A stretch of DNA of 64,000 bases from Gigantopelta aegis. Its lineage: Eukaryota > Mollusca > Gastropoda > Neomphalida > Peltospiridae. Made by a program: the position numbers and the translations under genes. Shown one piece after another: positions 12,551-26,189 of this stretch. The notes below the pieces were generated by a model that worked only from the letters and a program-made list of their open reading frames with translations, was not told the origin of the DNA and searched no databases. The stretch covers positions 62,001-126,000 of the forward strand of contig NW_024533097.1 of NCBI RefSeq assembly GCF_016097555.1. Direction: 5' to 3'. Positions within the stretch are counted from its first letter, which is position 1. Each line of letters starts with the position of its first letter.

Positions 12551-15500
12551 TCAACGTTGTCATTTTATTGAAACGTAGTCGTTTCTCGTCTCATGTCTAC
12601 TGATATCCAACTGTTACTGAAGTTGTGTTACATTACAGCGCAGGGATCTGGGGACTCGATGGAGGGATCTTCAATATCTTAATGAGAAAATATCTAATGG
12701 ATGGAAAGGCTTGAAATCGATATCCGACTTTACTATTAGTTGTGTGTGAATGAGACTTTAACAGACCGATCCCAACATGATAGAACTATAATACCACAGA
12801 ATACAACAAATGATATTGATACTAAAAACATATTTGACGAATAGCCTTTTTAACATTCTTTGTGGTGTGGGCATTTGATAAGGCCATATAATAGGAGGTT
12901 AAAAATGAATGACACTCTCAAGAAAAAACACAAACCATTATGTCGATACATTCCTTTGAAAAGGAAATGCATGGAGGGAATAAAAATTAAGATCCCATAT
13001 TAATACATCCAAACTTTTTGTAAGCTCAGTATCTAAAGTGACACCAATGCTAATACAACACGAAGTAGTAGTAAAAAATCCAGTCCAAAAACGACACTTG
13101 TCCTTGATATGGACCTACCATATGGCATCAAAGAACCGGTTTCATATATGTTGTTACAACTTTTTGCACACATGTATTTTGATAAAGGTCTTCAAGTAAT
13201 GGTATTGTAAGAAGATAGAGGGTTATGAACAATTAGTAAAATGAGTCACACAATGAGAACAGGAACAATGGTAGATGACAACCTCTTAGATATTGGACAA
13301 TTAGGATCAAATATACCACGTCATAATGTGACATTATTTATTACCACTACACTGAATGAATTGGGTGAAATAAAGGGTCTGAAAACAGTAGTATCAGTTT
13401 GGTATATTAGAGGAAGGATCATAGTGGCTAGTACTGGAATTGCTTGTCTTCCACAAGTCCGAACCACTTTGCTGGAATATTGTGATAGTTATAATGAGTA
13501 TACTAGAAACCCAAACATAAACCGGAAAGATAAACTGTAGCCATGCTTACTGCAAGAATCCATACCATCAAGAAGCAAGTCTCAATACCCAGATCTCGAT
13601 TAAGCCCAGGAAATGAACAGACTTTAAGAAAGGGATAGGACCTTGGGAAAAGAAGATGGGTTCATATATTTGTGACAACATTAGCATAGAAGTATAAAGT
13701 TCCAATTGATTGTACCCACAGACACAGTTTAAGTTTAAAGCAATTGATAAAAAAGTATCAATGCTAACCAGCGCTAAACAAATGGAAGGAAAGAGCTATG
13801 CAGTTATTAGTACTGTGTCCACATTGATTAGAACCTAACTGAGACTAGTCCTTCATACATTCACCACAGAGGATGCCAGATCGATTAAGAAGACATTGGG
13901 GATCAGGAAAATAGTGATTTTAAATGCGAAAACTTTCCATCATTCCTGAGTAAATCAAAGGGCACATGAGGACGAAATAATAAGCCACTCTGAGTTCATT
14001 AGTTGATAACCAATACCATCCCCTATCACCATCTCTAGTTATACTGTATATTGAGTGTTAATATCACAAGTTATTAAGATGTATTAATTCAGATCTACAA
14101 ACAAAGTATCATTTACCAATGGAACCCCAATTGGACAGAACCTCAATGTTAAACTTCAATGACTTGACTAATAAGTCTGATGAGGTTCAATTGAACTTCA
14201 ATTGTTACTAGAGTGGTGTTGTTGTCAATGAAGGCTTTGTTTTATCTTATAACTGGACAATGGTGACCAGGACGCAGACAGTACTTTGTAGACACGTGGT
14301 CATTGGAATAAGCTATCTGTGATTTTATCATGCCTTTTGTTAAGCATTTCTAAAACCAACAGTAGCTAGTGAGATACTGACATAAATACCAGGCTTTGCT
14401 CTTTTTATTAATACTGGTAATAGAGCAGTTATGTCTTGTCAAATTCCGAAAAACACCACTTGAATAGGATCGAAGAAGACAATACTATAGACCCTGTTGT
14501 TTAGGGTATGAAAAAAGCCGATCAAGTCAATTATGGTTTGAGCAATAATCAATTACCTCCATATAGGACATCACCTGATATATCCAGCAGTATTGTTAAA
14601 AAATAAAAAAATGATGCATTGCTGTTGTCAGGTTAACTTGAAAGAAAAACACATAGAAGGAACATTTGTAAGCGGCAACTCCGAGACACAAATATTCCCC
14701 ACCTGATTTCACTAGCATGAATTATTAATAAAAATGAGACATTTGTATCTTTCCTTTATCAGTAAAACGTGTTGAATCGTATAATGCAATACCGGTCACA
14801 GTAATCCAGAATTGTGACAAATATACTAGTTCAAAAAAAGTAAACAAACTATTGAAAACAAGGGGGTAAACAGTTATATCATGATTTTAACTTCAAATTT
14901 GTTCAAATGTAACATGTGAATTAGTTGCTATTATAACGCGCTTGAAGTTTACCTAATCTTGTTGGGACCTGGTTGGAATCGAATACAATTTTGCAAAATA
15001 GAGCTAGTGTCAACAGCCTTATGATAATGGAGGACCAAATCCAGACCCTAAGTTGCCACGATTATTGTATATAATGCAATTCCGGAAACTCAATATTACC
15101 AGAACCTCTAGCCCAAATAACTACCATTCCCACCTCCGAAAGTGGCTGAGCGACATTATGTGAAAAAGTACTATTTTTAATGTATACATCAGCTTATTAT
15201 CAGGGTACATTATTTTCTCTGAATCAATAACATGCCAGCCCCAAAAGAACAATGACGTTTCAATGTTTTGCACATATAGACTAACGCATTGTTCATTTAA
15301 AGAATATCGACCCACAAAAATGTTAAAAAATGAAAGTGTTTGCTCCTGCCTAGCAATATGTATTGTAAAAAACACACGATCACAATATAAACTGTTACCA
15401 TATATGATTTGTGTATTTAAATAAATACCCAAGCCAGACTGTCCATAAGAAAAACTCACCATTTTCATTTTATTGTACAATATATAGGAGTTTAAGCCTA

Positions 15501-16260
15501 GTGTAAAATTTGCTGTAAAGGTGACACAAGATTCTTAACATTTGTTTGTCTAATGTGTCATAGGTGGTCATAGATATAGTCAGAATTGTACTAATAGAAT
15601 CACATACCATTATTTGGGGCATGCCTCCTACTAAACAATATAAACAGTTTTTATTGAGGTTTGATTTTGAGCAAATTGGGAGTTCGCAGATTAGCATTAG
15701 ATCACAAAGCATTGTAAAGATAGAGTCCGATAACCAGAACCCATTCTGGGCCTGATACCCATATCTAATGTGATGTTATTCGGGTCAACAAAGAGTAAGC
15801 TAACATTAGCGTGTTGATTAACTATATTATTAAAAGACTCCACAAACATTTGTATATTGTTAATGATCTCAGTACAATATTTGTGTTGTTAGTAACAATT
15901 GTATACACTCACCTTCTATTGCGTAAATCCTTACATCTTATTACGGAGCGGACGCATAACTGTAATCATGAAAGCCAGTGTTCTATATGACCAGTCCCTT
16001 AGAGTTATTTACTTACACCACTGATCTCCAATGTACTTGGAAGAATATGAGTTCCCTCCTAGGAGTAGAAGATTGTATCATCAGTGAAGTAATGAGGGGT
16101 TGTATAAGCGGTCCTCAGTATAGGTAGGAGACACTTCTGTGACAAGTGAGGGTGAGTATTTAGGAAAAGGTACTCCATGGTGGAGTTCAGAGTCGCCCAT
16201 AATACTGCACTCAGAAGGCAAGCATAGTAAAACTATCACTGTAGCTATACAGTATAAGTA
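12551..16260 (-). CDS. beta-helix surface protein with multi-TM C-terminus, copy 1
   Basis: This is a paralogue of the better preserved gene at 16868-21700. Alignable landmarks are the segment over 13241-14160 that matches 17560-18420, and an N-terminal block at 15960-16230 that matches 21440-21700. I see only one or two beta-helix repeats (near 15050-15110), against about 18 in copy 2, so the ectodomain is much shorter or has been lost. Where readable, the C-terminal half is hydrophobic, as expected for membrane helices. Stops and shifts are frequent and no long frame survives. It is either a pseudogene or very poorly sequenced; the function of the family is not known to me. Confidence 0.5.
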
Positions 16261-16867
16261 TGATGTTGAGATAAGTAAATATGACCCCAGCTCAATCTGA
16301 TGGTGGACCTTGAAGGCAACTGTCTTCTAATAAAAAAGAGTGGAAAAAGCCCATATCAAATTGATCTATGACTTACATATTTAGTGAGTACTCCAGCTAA
16401 CAGAGGGTTGATCAAGCATGTCACAGATCATGTGATATAGGTTATAGTAATGACATCATTACTAATAGTAGTGCCGTGTAGTTGGTAAATACATATATAA
16501 TGATTTCCCATGATAGAGTATGGATAGTAATGTAGAGTAAGTAGGAGGTGACCAGTACATTAGTGTAACTGTACTGTTAACTGCTATGTCACTAAATAGT
16601 ACTAATACTTATAACAGTATAAGAGTTATATTATAATATAAAGGTACCTTTATAAATTAATAGTAAAATAACAATAACAACAATAACAAAACACTATAGT
16701 AATAGGTAAGAGTTTAGTAATACATAATAACACACTTCTATGATATAGTATTAGTCACATTACATACTGTAGTGTTGTTAACTACACATCAAAATAACGT
16801 TATTACAAATCAAAACCTAATTGGTTTTATGAGGTAGAATTCAACCAATTGTATATGATCAAAAAAA
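16261..16867. other. intergenic between beta-helix genes, duplicated elsewhere
   Basis: About 16200-16640 is repeated at about 28960-29420. Shared blocks include GGACCTTGAAGGCAACTG, ATCTATGACTTAC and CACTAAATAGTAC. It looks like a 5' flank shared by members of the beta-helix family. There is no coding evidence. The right end is AT-rich with an ACAATAACAACAATAAC run. Confidence 0.5.
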
Positions 16868-19800
16868 TCAAACATTAGTCATCTCATCATCCAGTAGTGA
16901 TTCTCGTTTCTCATTACTACTGATACCACACTCACTGAACTAGTATAACATAGTTAGCAGGGGATCTCAGGACGCATTAAAAGGAACCGACTCATCAGTC
17001 AGAACAGGATCTGAATGGAGGCTTCTTAAACTACCTTGTAAGTTTTTGAATATGGCGGTTTTAAACAAGATTTAGGGACAGTTGATCCCAGACATGATAG
17101 AGGATATACACAGAATACTACAAATGATACTGTTGTGCACTAAAGCAAACACTTAATACTTGCCCTTGAATTTGACGCGGTGTAGGAGTGGGGACACTGA
17201 CATAAGCCATAAACATGAGGAATTAAGAAAAAGACATCTCTAGACAAGCTAAAGGTAGATGTCGATATATTCCCTTCAAAAGGAAGTACATGGAATTATA
17301 AACAAATAAAAGAGATTGTTAACAATCCAAACTTATAGTAGCCTCTATATCTAGAGAAACAACTAGCGCTAAGACAACACGAACTAGTAGTAGAAATCCA
17401 GTCCCAAAAACGACACGGTGTCTCTATATGGACCTCCATATGCATCAAAGAAAGGTTTCATATATCTCCATAACTTTTGGCAGCAATGCATGTATTTGAT
17501 AAAGGGTCCTTCAAGTAATGGTATTGTTAGAAGGTAGAAGGTGTATGGACCAAATTAGTAAAATGAGTACAGCTAGTGGGAGAACAGGAACAATGGTAGA
17601 TGGACAATAACCTCTAAAATATTGGACATTTAGCATCAATGTACCACCCAAATAATGGACATTATTATTACCATTACATTGATATTGATGAAATAAAGAG
17701 TTGGAAAGACAGTAGTATCAGTTAGTATAAGAGGAGAAGGATCATAGTGGCTAGTACTGGAACTGCATGTGAACCAACAAGTCGAACCAACTTTGCTAGA
17801 ATATTGTGATAATATTATAATGAGTATTAGTAGAAACCAAACATAGCCTGAAAAACAAACTGTACCATGTCTTAACGCAAGAATCCATGCCATCAAAGAA
17901 GCAAGTCTCAATACCCAGATCACGATTGAGCCAGGAAATGAATTTGATAAGAATTTCACAGGACCAGGTTTGGAAAGAAGATAGGTTGCATATTTTGACA
18001 CCATTAGCATAGAATATAAGTCCATTGATTTTACCACAGACACAGTTAAGTTTAAAGCAATGATAAAAGCTACCAGTGCTATACCAGCTAAAGCAAATAG
18101 AATGATAAGAGCTATGTAGTTATTAGAACATTGTCCACATTGATTGGAACCTAACATGAGACTAAGTCCATTAGGACATTGTCCCCAGAGTTATGCCAGA
18201 TCGATGAGAAGACACTGTGGATCAGGAAAAGTGATTTTAAATTGAGTTTTTCCGTCATTGCGTAAGCAAAGGGGCAATGAGGTAAAACAATAAGACAGTC
18301 TGAGTCATTTTTATAACCAATCCACATATCATCATCTCTAGTTATAATTGGAGTGTTAATATCACAAGTTATTGAAGATGTATTTAATTTCAGATCTACA
18401 ACTGCAAGCATTGTTTACTAATGGATAACTCAATTGGACAAGATTCATGTTAACTTTAATGAGTTTAGCTAAGGGGTCTGATGAAGGTTCAATGATTGAA
18501 CTTTCAGATGTTACATAGACTTGTGTTGTATTCAATGAAGGGTTTGCTATTAACTTAAAGTTAACATGGTACAAGTTGCATTTAGTCTAGGATTATCAGT
18601 TGTACATTAGATGATGAACCATCTGATGTTGTCAATTTTATCACACCCTTTGTTAAGCCATCGTTTACCACCAACGTAGCTAGCGATATATTGACTTAAT
18701 TCCAGGTATTGCAGTTATATTGATGTTTCTAAGATAGCAATTTTGTCTGTTTGATTCACAAAAACACACTTGAATAGGATCTGATGAACACTACTGATAG
18801 ACCGGTTTGTTGAGGGTAATGAAATTGGTGAGCAAAGTCAAAGTGTAGACAAAAGGAGATTTACTTCCGTACAAGACATCCACCAGATACATCACTGTAT
18901 TGTTGACAAATCAACATTGTCTAGCAAGAGTATTATAATAAAAGAAAATTCTTAAAGGAACAAATTGTCAAGTTATTGTCATCAATAATTTGTGACACAA
19001 AGATTCCTCCCCCTGACTCACTGGCATGATTATGACAAATGATATGTTCGTATTCTGCTTTAGTAATAATTGGGGAGAATCCATATAAGCATGCCCCCAC
19101 CATTAATGCCAGAATTGTTTATAAATGTATTATGTCCATCAAACATTATTAGACACTATTGATACTGAGTAAACCATTTGTTGTCAATGATTTACTGATG
19201 TCAATTTGGTCAAAAGTAACATTTTTAATGTTTTCTAGTAACAAAATGGAATGATATTATGATGCTTGTTTTGATACTTTATGTGAAATAACAAACGAAA
19301 TGTTTGTAAAATGAATCCTACTTGTGAAGCATCTGGTAAGCGTTGAGACCTGATCCATAGTGTGCAGTAATTGTTATATATAGTGCAGTTACCTGACCTC
19401 AATACTAAACACTTCCATTATGTAATAAATGTCCACTCCTCCTCCATACTGAGCAGTATTGTTATATATAGTGCAGTTTACTGACCTCAATACTACCCAC
19501 TTCCATTAAGTAAATAAAATGTCCACTCCTCCTCCAATCTGAGCAGTTGTTATATTAGTGCAGTTACTGACCTCAATACTAACACTTCCATTAAGTAAAT
19601 AAATCCCCACTCCTCCTCCTCCATTCTGAGCAGTATTGTTAGATATAGTGCAGTTACTGACCTCAATACTACCACGTCCATCAACGAAATAAATGTACAC
19701 TCCTCCTCCAATCTGAGCAGTATTGTTATATATAGTGCAGTTACGACCTCAATACTACCACTTCCATTATGTAAATAATCATCCACCCGCTCCTCCTCAA

Positions 19801-21700
19801 ACTGAAGCAGTATTGTTGTATATAGAGTGCAGTTACCTGACCTCAATACTACCACGTCCATCAACGAAATAAATGTACACTCCTCCTCCTAATCTGAGCA
19901 GTATTGTTATATATATGTGCAGTTACTGACCTCAATACTAACATTTCCATTATGTAAATAAATCACCGCGTCCCCTCCAAAATGAACAGCAGTATTTGTT
20001 GTATATAGTGCAGTTACTGAACTCAATACTAACACTTCATTATGGTAATAAATCACACCGCTCCTCTCCAAACTGAGCAGTATTGTTGTCTTATAGTGCA
20101 GGTTACTGACCTCAATACTACTACTACTTTCCATTATGTAAATAAAATCCCCACTCCTCCTCCTCCATTCTGAGCAGTATTGCCATATACAGTGCAGTTA
20201 CTGACCTCAATCTACCACTCTCCATCAAGGGGGGAAAAACGAAATGTCCACTCCTCCTCCAATATGAGCAGTATTGTTTTATATAGTGCAGTTACTGACC
20301 TCAATACTACCACTTCCATTATGTAAATAAATAGCCATCCTCCTCCTCCATTCTGGAGCAGTATTGCCATATAGACAGTGCAGTTACTGACCTCAATCCT
20401 ACCACGTCCATCAACGAAATAAATGTACACTCCTCCTCCATCTGGAGCAGTATTGTTATATATAGTGCAGTTACTGACCTCAATACTACCACTTCCATTA
20501 TGTAAATAAATCGCACACTCCTCGGGGGGTTCCATTCTGAGCATTATGATTGCCATATACAGTGCAGTTACTGACCTCAATACTACCACGTCCATCAACG
20601 AAATAATGTCCACTTCTCTCCTCCATGCTGAGCAATATTGTCATATATAGTGCAGTTACTGACCTCAATACTACCACTTCCATCAACGAAATAATGTCCA
20701 CTCCTCCTCCAATCTGAGCAGTATTGTTAGCTATATGTATGCAGTTACTGACCTCATACTACAATTCCATTATGGATAATAAATCGCCACTCCTCCTCCC
20801 ATTTCTGAGCAGTATTGCCATATACAGTGCAGTTACTGACCTCATACTACCATGTCCATCAACGAAATAAATGTACACCTCCTCCTCCATACTGAGCAAT
20901 ATGGTCATATATAGTGCAGTTATGAAACTCAATACTACCACTTCTAGATAAGAAGTAATTGTAATTCACTCCTCCATATTGAGCAGTATTATATGAAAAT
21001 TTACTTTTTTCAATGATTACCTCAACTTTATTATCACTAAATACGAAAAATTCATGCCACTTCCTAAGCCCAGTGTAAAATTTGATTTCACAATATTAAC
21101 TCTGGACAGTCTTTTACCTGATCATCATAGAAAATTACTGCATTGTCTGCATTAATACTTAAGACCCTCCATTATTAGCAAGTGTGAATTAGCAATTACA
21201 CACATCAAAAGCATTGTAAAGATAGAATCCAATACCAGAACCATTCTGGACTGATCCCATTCCAATGTGATACTATATGTGTCATCTAAGAGTAAGCTAA
21301 CATTACTAGTGATAACTAGTATTATAAAGACCTCCACAGTTTGCTATTGTTAATGATTTCAATACAATATTTGTGCTATTAGTAAATTGTATACCACCTC
21401 TATCATAATCACTACACATTATTACTGAGGTAGATTGCATAACTGTCTCATGAAAGCCTTGTTCTATATGACCCCGTCCTGTAGAGTTATATTACTTACA
21501 TGATGATCTCCAATGTATCGTGTAGAATATGAGTTCCCTCTAGGAAGATAGAAGATTGTATCATTAGTGAAGTAAGAAATGTATATAATCATCAGTATAG
21601 TCTGAGAGGTTGTGGCAAGGTAGGTGAGTATGATAACAAGATTCTCCATTAGGAGTTTGCAGAGACATAATACTCAAAAGCAGTAACATATCCACTGTAG
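16868..21700 (-). CDS. beta-helix repeat surface protein with multi-TM C-terminus, copy 2
   Basis: Reading right to left, the N-terminal block (21464-21690) gives pieces such as DYTSYFTNDTIFYFLP in mixed frames. It resembles the start of many sponge and choanoflagellate extracellular proteins. Next comes an array of about 18 beta-helix repeats (listed separately). A spacer follows, and then a membrane region at 17636-18157 that starts NQCGQCSNNY and runs into a strongly hydrophobic helix (IALIILFALAGIALVAF). More hydrophobic segments follow, including WFLLILIIILSQYSSKV. The tail is acidic and ends ESLLDDEMTNV with a stop at 16868-16870. The repeats resemble chlamydial polymorphic outer membrane protein repeats (GGA(I/V) plus N-rich turns), a fold used in adhesins. 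I infer a cell-surface protein; ligand and role are unknown. One-base shifts break the frame repeatedly. Confidence 0.6.
19385..20990 (-). repeat. about 18 tandem 87-nt (29-aa) beta-helix repeats
   Basis: The unit translates on the minus strand as CTIYNNTAQNGGGVYIYF followed by VDGRGSIEVSN. Units begin near 19389, 19475, 19559, 19649, 19736, 19829, 19918, 20009, 20097, 20191, 20287, 20379, 20467, 20560, 20651, 20740, 20826 and 20917. The NNTAxxGGG turn and the SIEVSNCT strand are constant, while the middle (FVDGRG, LHNGSG, LMDGRG types) alternates. The asparagine ladder and small glycine turns suit a right-handed parallel beta-helix (pectin-lyase-like). Units are nearly identical at DNA level, which points to recent expansion or gene conversion. 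Confidence 0.85.
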
Positions 21701-22069
21701 ATATACAGCATAACTGATGTTATATATAGATATGACACCAGCTCATAATGACAGTAGTTTCAACAGTAAAGATCAGATGACAATAGAGAATTAATGTCAA
21801 ACTAATGAAAACAAGAGATAATATATAAGTTGTTATACTGCAGCCTTTATAACTGGAATAAACGCTACCTCACGTCTTGTGAAATACTATACGTAAATCA
21901 TATAGTTTGGCATACACCTGAGGTAAGTAAATATTCCAGGTAACCGATTTGGTAACTGACAAGTTGTTTTCTATTGAATCTATTCAGAAATTAGCGTTAG
22001 TTAGTCATCTAATTTGTGATGTGGTCTGTTTGATAGTTGCAGGTATTGTCAGATATTGACTGAATCAAT
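21701..22069. other. 5' flank of beta-helix copy 2
   Basis: No gene is visible. Blocks here recur near 22930-23220, 24000-24200 and 27110-27420, for example ATTAATGTCAAACTAATGAA, CAAGTTGTTTTCTA and GAATCTATCAGAAATT. This is a family-wide upstream repeat. Confidence 0.5.
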
Positions 22070-22930
22070 CTACACTTCATCTAGTAAATAAAACGTTTCC
22101 ACTCCTCTCCATACTGAGCATGTATTGTCATAGACAAGCCGTTACTGAACTCAATACTCCAACTCTAGCATAAGAACGTAATTATAATTGCCTCCTCATA
22201 TTATTGAGCAGCTTTTGTGAAAATTTACTTTGTTCATGATTACCTCAATTTTTACACTAAAAACAAAAAATTTATGCCCTTCTGAGCCAATGTAAAAAAA
22301 AAAATACAATATTCAACTCTGGACAGTCTTGTAACAACGCCTAAATAAAAACAATAACGGCAGTGCCTAGATCATAAATAAGACTTCCTTGTTATAATTG
22401 TGAATGGGTGAAAAACACATTATAAGCAATTATGAGAAAGAAAGAGTTCCAATACCAGACCAATATTCGGACAGACACCCCTTCCAATGTGAGTGTTGTT
22501 AATTAACATACGGTTGTTTATACACAATAAATCTAGTATTTGGAAGTATATAAAAAAGGACCTCCACATGTCATGTAATGATTTTATACAACATTGTCTA
22601 TTAGTAATTGTATACCACTTCTTATAAGCAACACATTATTACTGAGGTAGATTGATCACCTGTCTCATGAAGCCTGTTCTGATATGACCCAGTCCTGTTA
22701 GAGTTATATACTTACCAATGATCCCAATGTGACCTTGTAGAATATGAGTCCCTCTAGGAAGTAGAAATTGTGTCATAGTGCAAGTAAGCTGTAATCATCA
22801 GTATTGTAGGAGAGGTTGGACAAGGTAGGTGAATAGTTAGGACAAGGTACTCCATTTTTTTTGTTTAAGTGTTGTGTCTTTGCCAGAGACCTAATACTCA
22901 GAAGATAAGGTTATCATGTAGATATAGGTA
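22070..22930 (-). pseudogene. beta-helix gene fragment, N-terminal part of a third copy
   Basis: This stretch matches 20870-21720 of copy 2 in order. It starts in one degraded repeat (about 22070-22160), passes through the spacer blocks (CTCTGGACAGTCTTG; AAGCAATTATG) and reaches the N-terminal exon block near 22660-22930. The repeat array and the C-terminal half are missing here. Frames are badly broken. It is either a truncated duplicate or part of copy 3, separated from its C-terminal half by the AT-rich region and the A-rich tract. Confidence 0.5.
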
Positions 22931-25474
22931 TAACTAATGTGAATACTAGATATGACACGCTCATGAGACAGTAGATTCAAACGTAAAGATCAAGCTGAAA
23001 CAATAGGGAATTAATGTCAACTAATGAAGAAACAAGTAATTTAAGGTCATAATTATTGCAGCACTTTATAAAATGCAACTAAAGCTTACATCACTTCTTG
23101 TGATACAAATAGAATTCATTATAGTTGGTATAAAATGAGTCAAGTAAATCATCAGGAACCCATTGTATCTACAGGTTATATAGAATCTATCAGAAATTCG
23201 CGTAGTCATCATAACTGTGATAGGGTATGTTGAAGAAATTAATTTTAAAGATAGAATAATACTCTACTATCAGACTATGATTAATTCATAAGAAATCTAG
23301 TAACTATACAATGATGTGATTATGACACTCATTTTGTAGTGTAAAATTGGAACTATATAAAAGCTATATAGTGAATGGTATTTGTCGTGTAAGTAACAAT
23401 GTACATGATGTTGTCAGTTGCTTACAGAAACCGAAGGGGTACAGTCAACTTCAATAACATTCATTTAACTTCCTATGTAAAGAATGAGGGATGGGTTAAT
23501 GAGACCAAAGATAAAGTTTAGTGACATTTTGTTGCCCATGGAATAATGGTCATTCAATTTATTAAAGATATTAATATTAACTGGTAATTAAAATGATGTC
23601 ATCGTTATTTTGATAAATATTAAATATAATGTCTTATAACCCCACATACATTATTAATATCAATCTGTGATTATAACAAAATTTGTAAACAATAACACTA
23701 TTAATAATAAATTAAAACAATACAACAATAAATAATATTATAAAACCACGCAATACCATATAATTCATTTAGTTTAGCATATAACTGCTGTGTTACTACA
23801 GAATCTATGAAAGTAGACAGAGTACAATAACGTTATAATAAGTGGTCACTTAGAAGAAAATTCCAAACTATAATCTATCACTGTACGAAATAGAAACATA
23901 GTACAAATGAGGTATATCAGAGATTTAATGGCATGTTCATGATGACAGAGATTAACACTAAAAATCGAGGGAACAATTTTACAAGGAGATTAAAAAAAAA
24001 ACTAATGAAGAAACAATACAATATAAGTTGTATAACTGCGCTTTTATAACACTAGAAATAAACCTTAATAAATCTTGTGAATACATCTAGTAACACAAAT
24101 AGGTTTGGCATACAAAATGATGTATAAATTAGCCAGGTACAAATGTAACTAACAAGTTGTTTTCTACTTGAATCTATCAGAAATTGGCGTATAGTCATCA
24201 TAACTTTGTATTATGGTAATGTTGAAAAAATGAATTTTATAAACAAGGAAATAATACTATACTACTAGATATGATACTCATAAGAATAATCTAGGAACAT
24301 ACAAATTACTTTGACGTGGACATCATTGTGTGTAATCCAAAATTGTAATAAATCCTAGCTATATTAGTGATGGTAATTGTTTGTAAGTAACAATAACTGA
24401 TGTAGTTAGTTGCTTACGACGCCCACGGCGGACATTCCCTTAATAAACATTAATTTCACATATATGTAAAAAAGGGGGAATGGTTTTATGAGACAAACCC
24501 CTAACAGTTTATTTGACCCTGTGCATCCATAACTAAACGTATTCATTTCATTAAAGATACTAAGAGTACATGGTAAAGTATTAATAATCTAGTCATCTTG
24601 ATTGAAAAAATAATTAACTACTAATGTCGTATAATGAAACACAGTATTAATATCAATCTTTGATTAATACTAATTTCTAAAAAAAATAAACCACTATTAA
24701 TTTAATACAACATTAAATCATATATAATCATTATTAAAATACCTTATTGAATACATAGTAATTCAAAGTTAGCATTAATAACTGAGTTTTTACTACAGAA
24801 TAATTGAAGTAGACAGAGTACAATACTATAATAGTGGTCATTTTAGAAAAAATATTGAAAAACCTCTCCTAAACAATGAGTATCTACTAGTATCTTTGAT
24901 AATTCATAAGAACTCAAGTAACTGCAAATTAGCCAATTTCTCAAGAAGATATGAAATGGAACAGGTAAGTACTGGTCATGTCAGTTATCATATAAAAGCG
25001 CTCAACAAGGTCATCAAGGGTTTAAAAATAAGGTAAAGTATGTATAATACCTATTCCTATATGGTCATTTCAAGAGGTGATTTTCCTCAAGGATTAATTT
25101 ATTTTTTCCTTTCTAGGTCATACAAAAGTAATTGGGGCAATGCTGCAATACATAGTGTATGCTCCTTCCTCCTTTGTGAGCCTATGAGCTCCTGTGAATA
25201 ATTCATTATTAAAATAATATGCAAAGCTTAATTAAGACATTATCATACAATTATAATGATATAGATTATTATGTAGAGTAGAGTAAATGGTGACAGAGTA
25301 TTAGTTGTAACTGTACTGTTAACTTGATATGTCACTAAATATACTAGGACTTAACAGTCGAAGAGTTGGTATATAGTAAATGTACCTTTAAATTAATAGG
25401 AAATAACAAATAAAAACAGTAAGTAACAATACACTCAATAACAAAACATATGATAATAAGTTTAGTAATAACAA
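22931..25474. other. non-coding, internally duplicated flanking sequence
   Basis: I see no gene. About 23060-23960 is similar to 24040-24860, and again to 27220-28050; landmarks are GTAGTCATCATAACT, TTAATTTCAC and TTCATTTCATTAAAGATA variants. About 24880-25340 is similar to 28060-28620, including TGCTCCTTCCTCCTTTGTGA. These are repeated flanks of the beta-helix family. Confidence 0.5.
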
Positions 25475-26042
25475 ATAAATAAATAAAAAAAAATAATAAA
25501 TAAAAAAAAAAAAAAAATTTAAAAAAAAAAAAATAAAAAAAAAAAAAAAAAAAATAAAAAATAAATAATAAATAATAAAAAAAATAAAAAATAAAAAAAA
25601 AAAAAAAATAAACAAAATAAAAATATAAAATAAAAAATAATAAAAAAAAAAAAAAAATAAATAAAATAAAAAAATAATAAAACAAAAAAAAAAAAAAATA
25701 AAAAATAAAAACAATAAAAAAAATAAAAACAGTAAAAATAAAAAAAAATAAAAATAAAATAATATAAAAAATACTAAAAAAAAAAAAAAAAAATTGTTGA
25801 ATCATAATAAAATATAAAAAAATACTATAATAAATACTAAAAAAAAAATAATAAAAATAAAAAAAAAAAAAAAAAAAAGCTAAAATAAATAAAATAAAGA
25901 ATAAAAAAAAAAAAAAATTAAAAATAAAAAAAATAAAAAATAAAAAAAATAAAAAAAAAAAAAAATCAAAAAATAAAAAAAAATATAAAAAATAAAAAAA
26001 AAAAACAAAAAAAAAATTAAAAAAAAAAAAAAAAAAAATAAA
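25475..26042. repeat. A-rich low-complexity tract
   Basis: Almost every base is A, with scattered single T and rare C or G: runs of 4-20 A separated by one T or by ATA. The composition is unlike any neighbour and has no fixed period. Open frames on the minus strand here (all F, Y, I and L) are artefacts of composition. It could be an AT satellite or a poly-A expansion, or a consensus artefact from reads that could not be resolved. Confidence 0.8.
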
Positions 26043-26189
26043 CCACTTCGATAATATTATTATTTACATTACTACTGTTTATTGTTGTTAACTAACATCA
26101 AAAATCAAGTTAGCATAATCAAAACATATGTTTTTACGAGGTAGGGGGGTTTTTTTTTGTTTTAGAATTCAAACAATTGTATTATAGAT

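Noticed and set aside
19385-20990. Bacterial (chlamydial) origin of the PMP-like repeats
   Set aside because: The repeats lie in a gene with animal-style context and family members with multi-TM tails. A simple turn-rich beta-helix repeat can arise convergently, and there is no bacterial flanking gene.
25344-25805. 153-residue and 108-residue open frames made of F, Y, I and L on the minus strand
   Set aside because: They arise from the A-rich tract on the opposite strand and have no protein-like composition.
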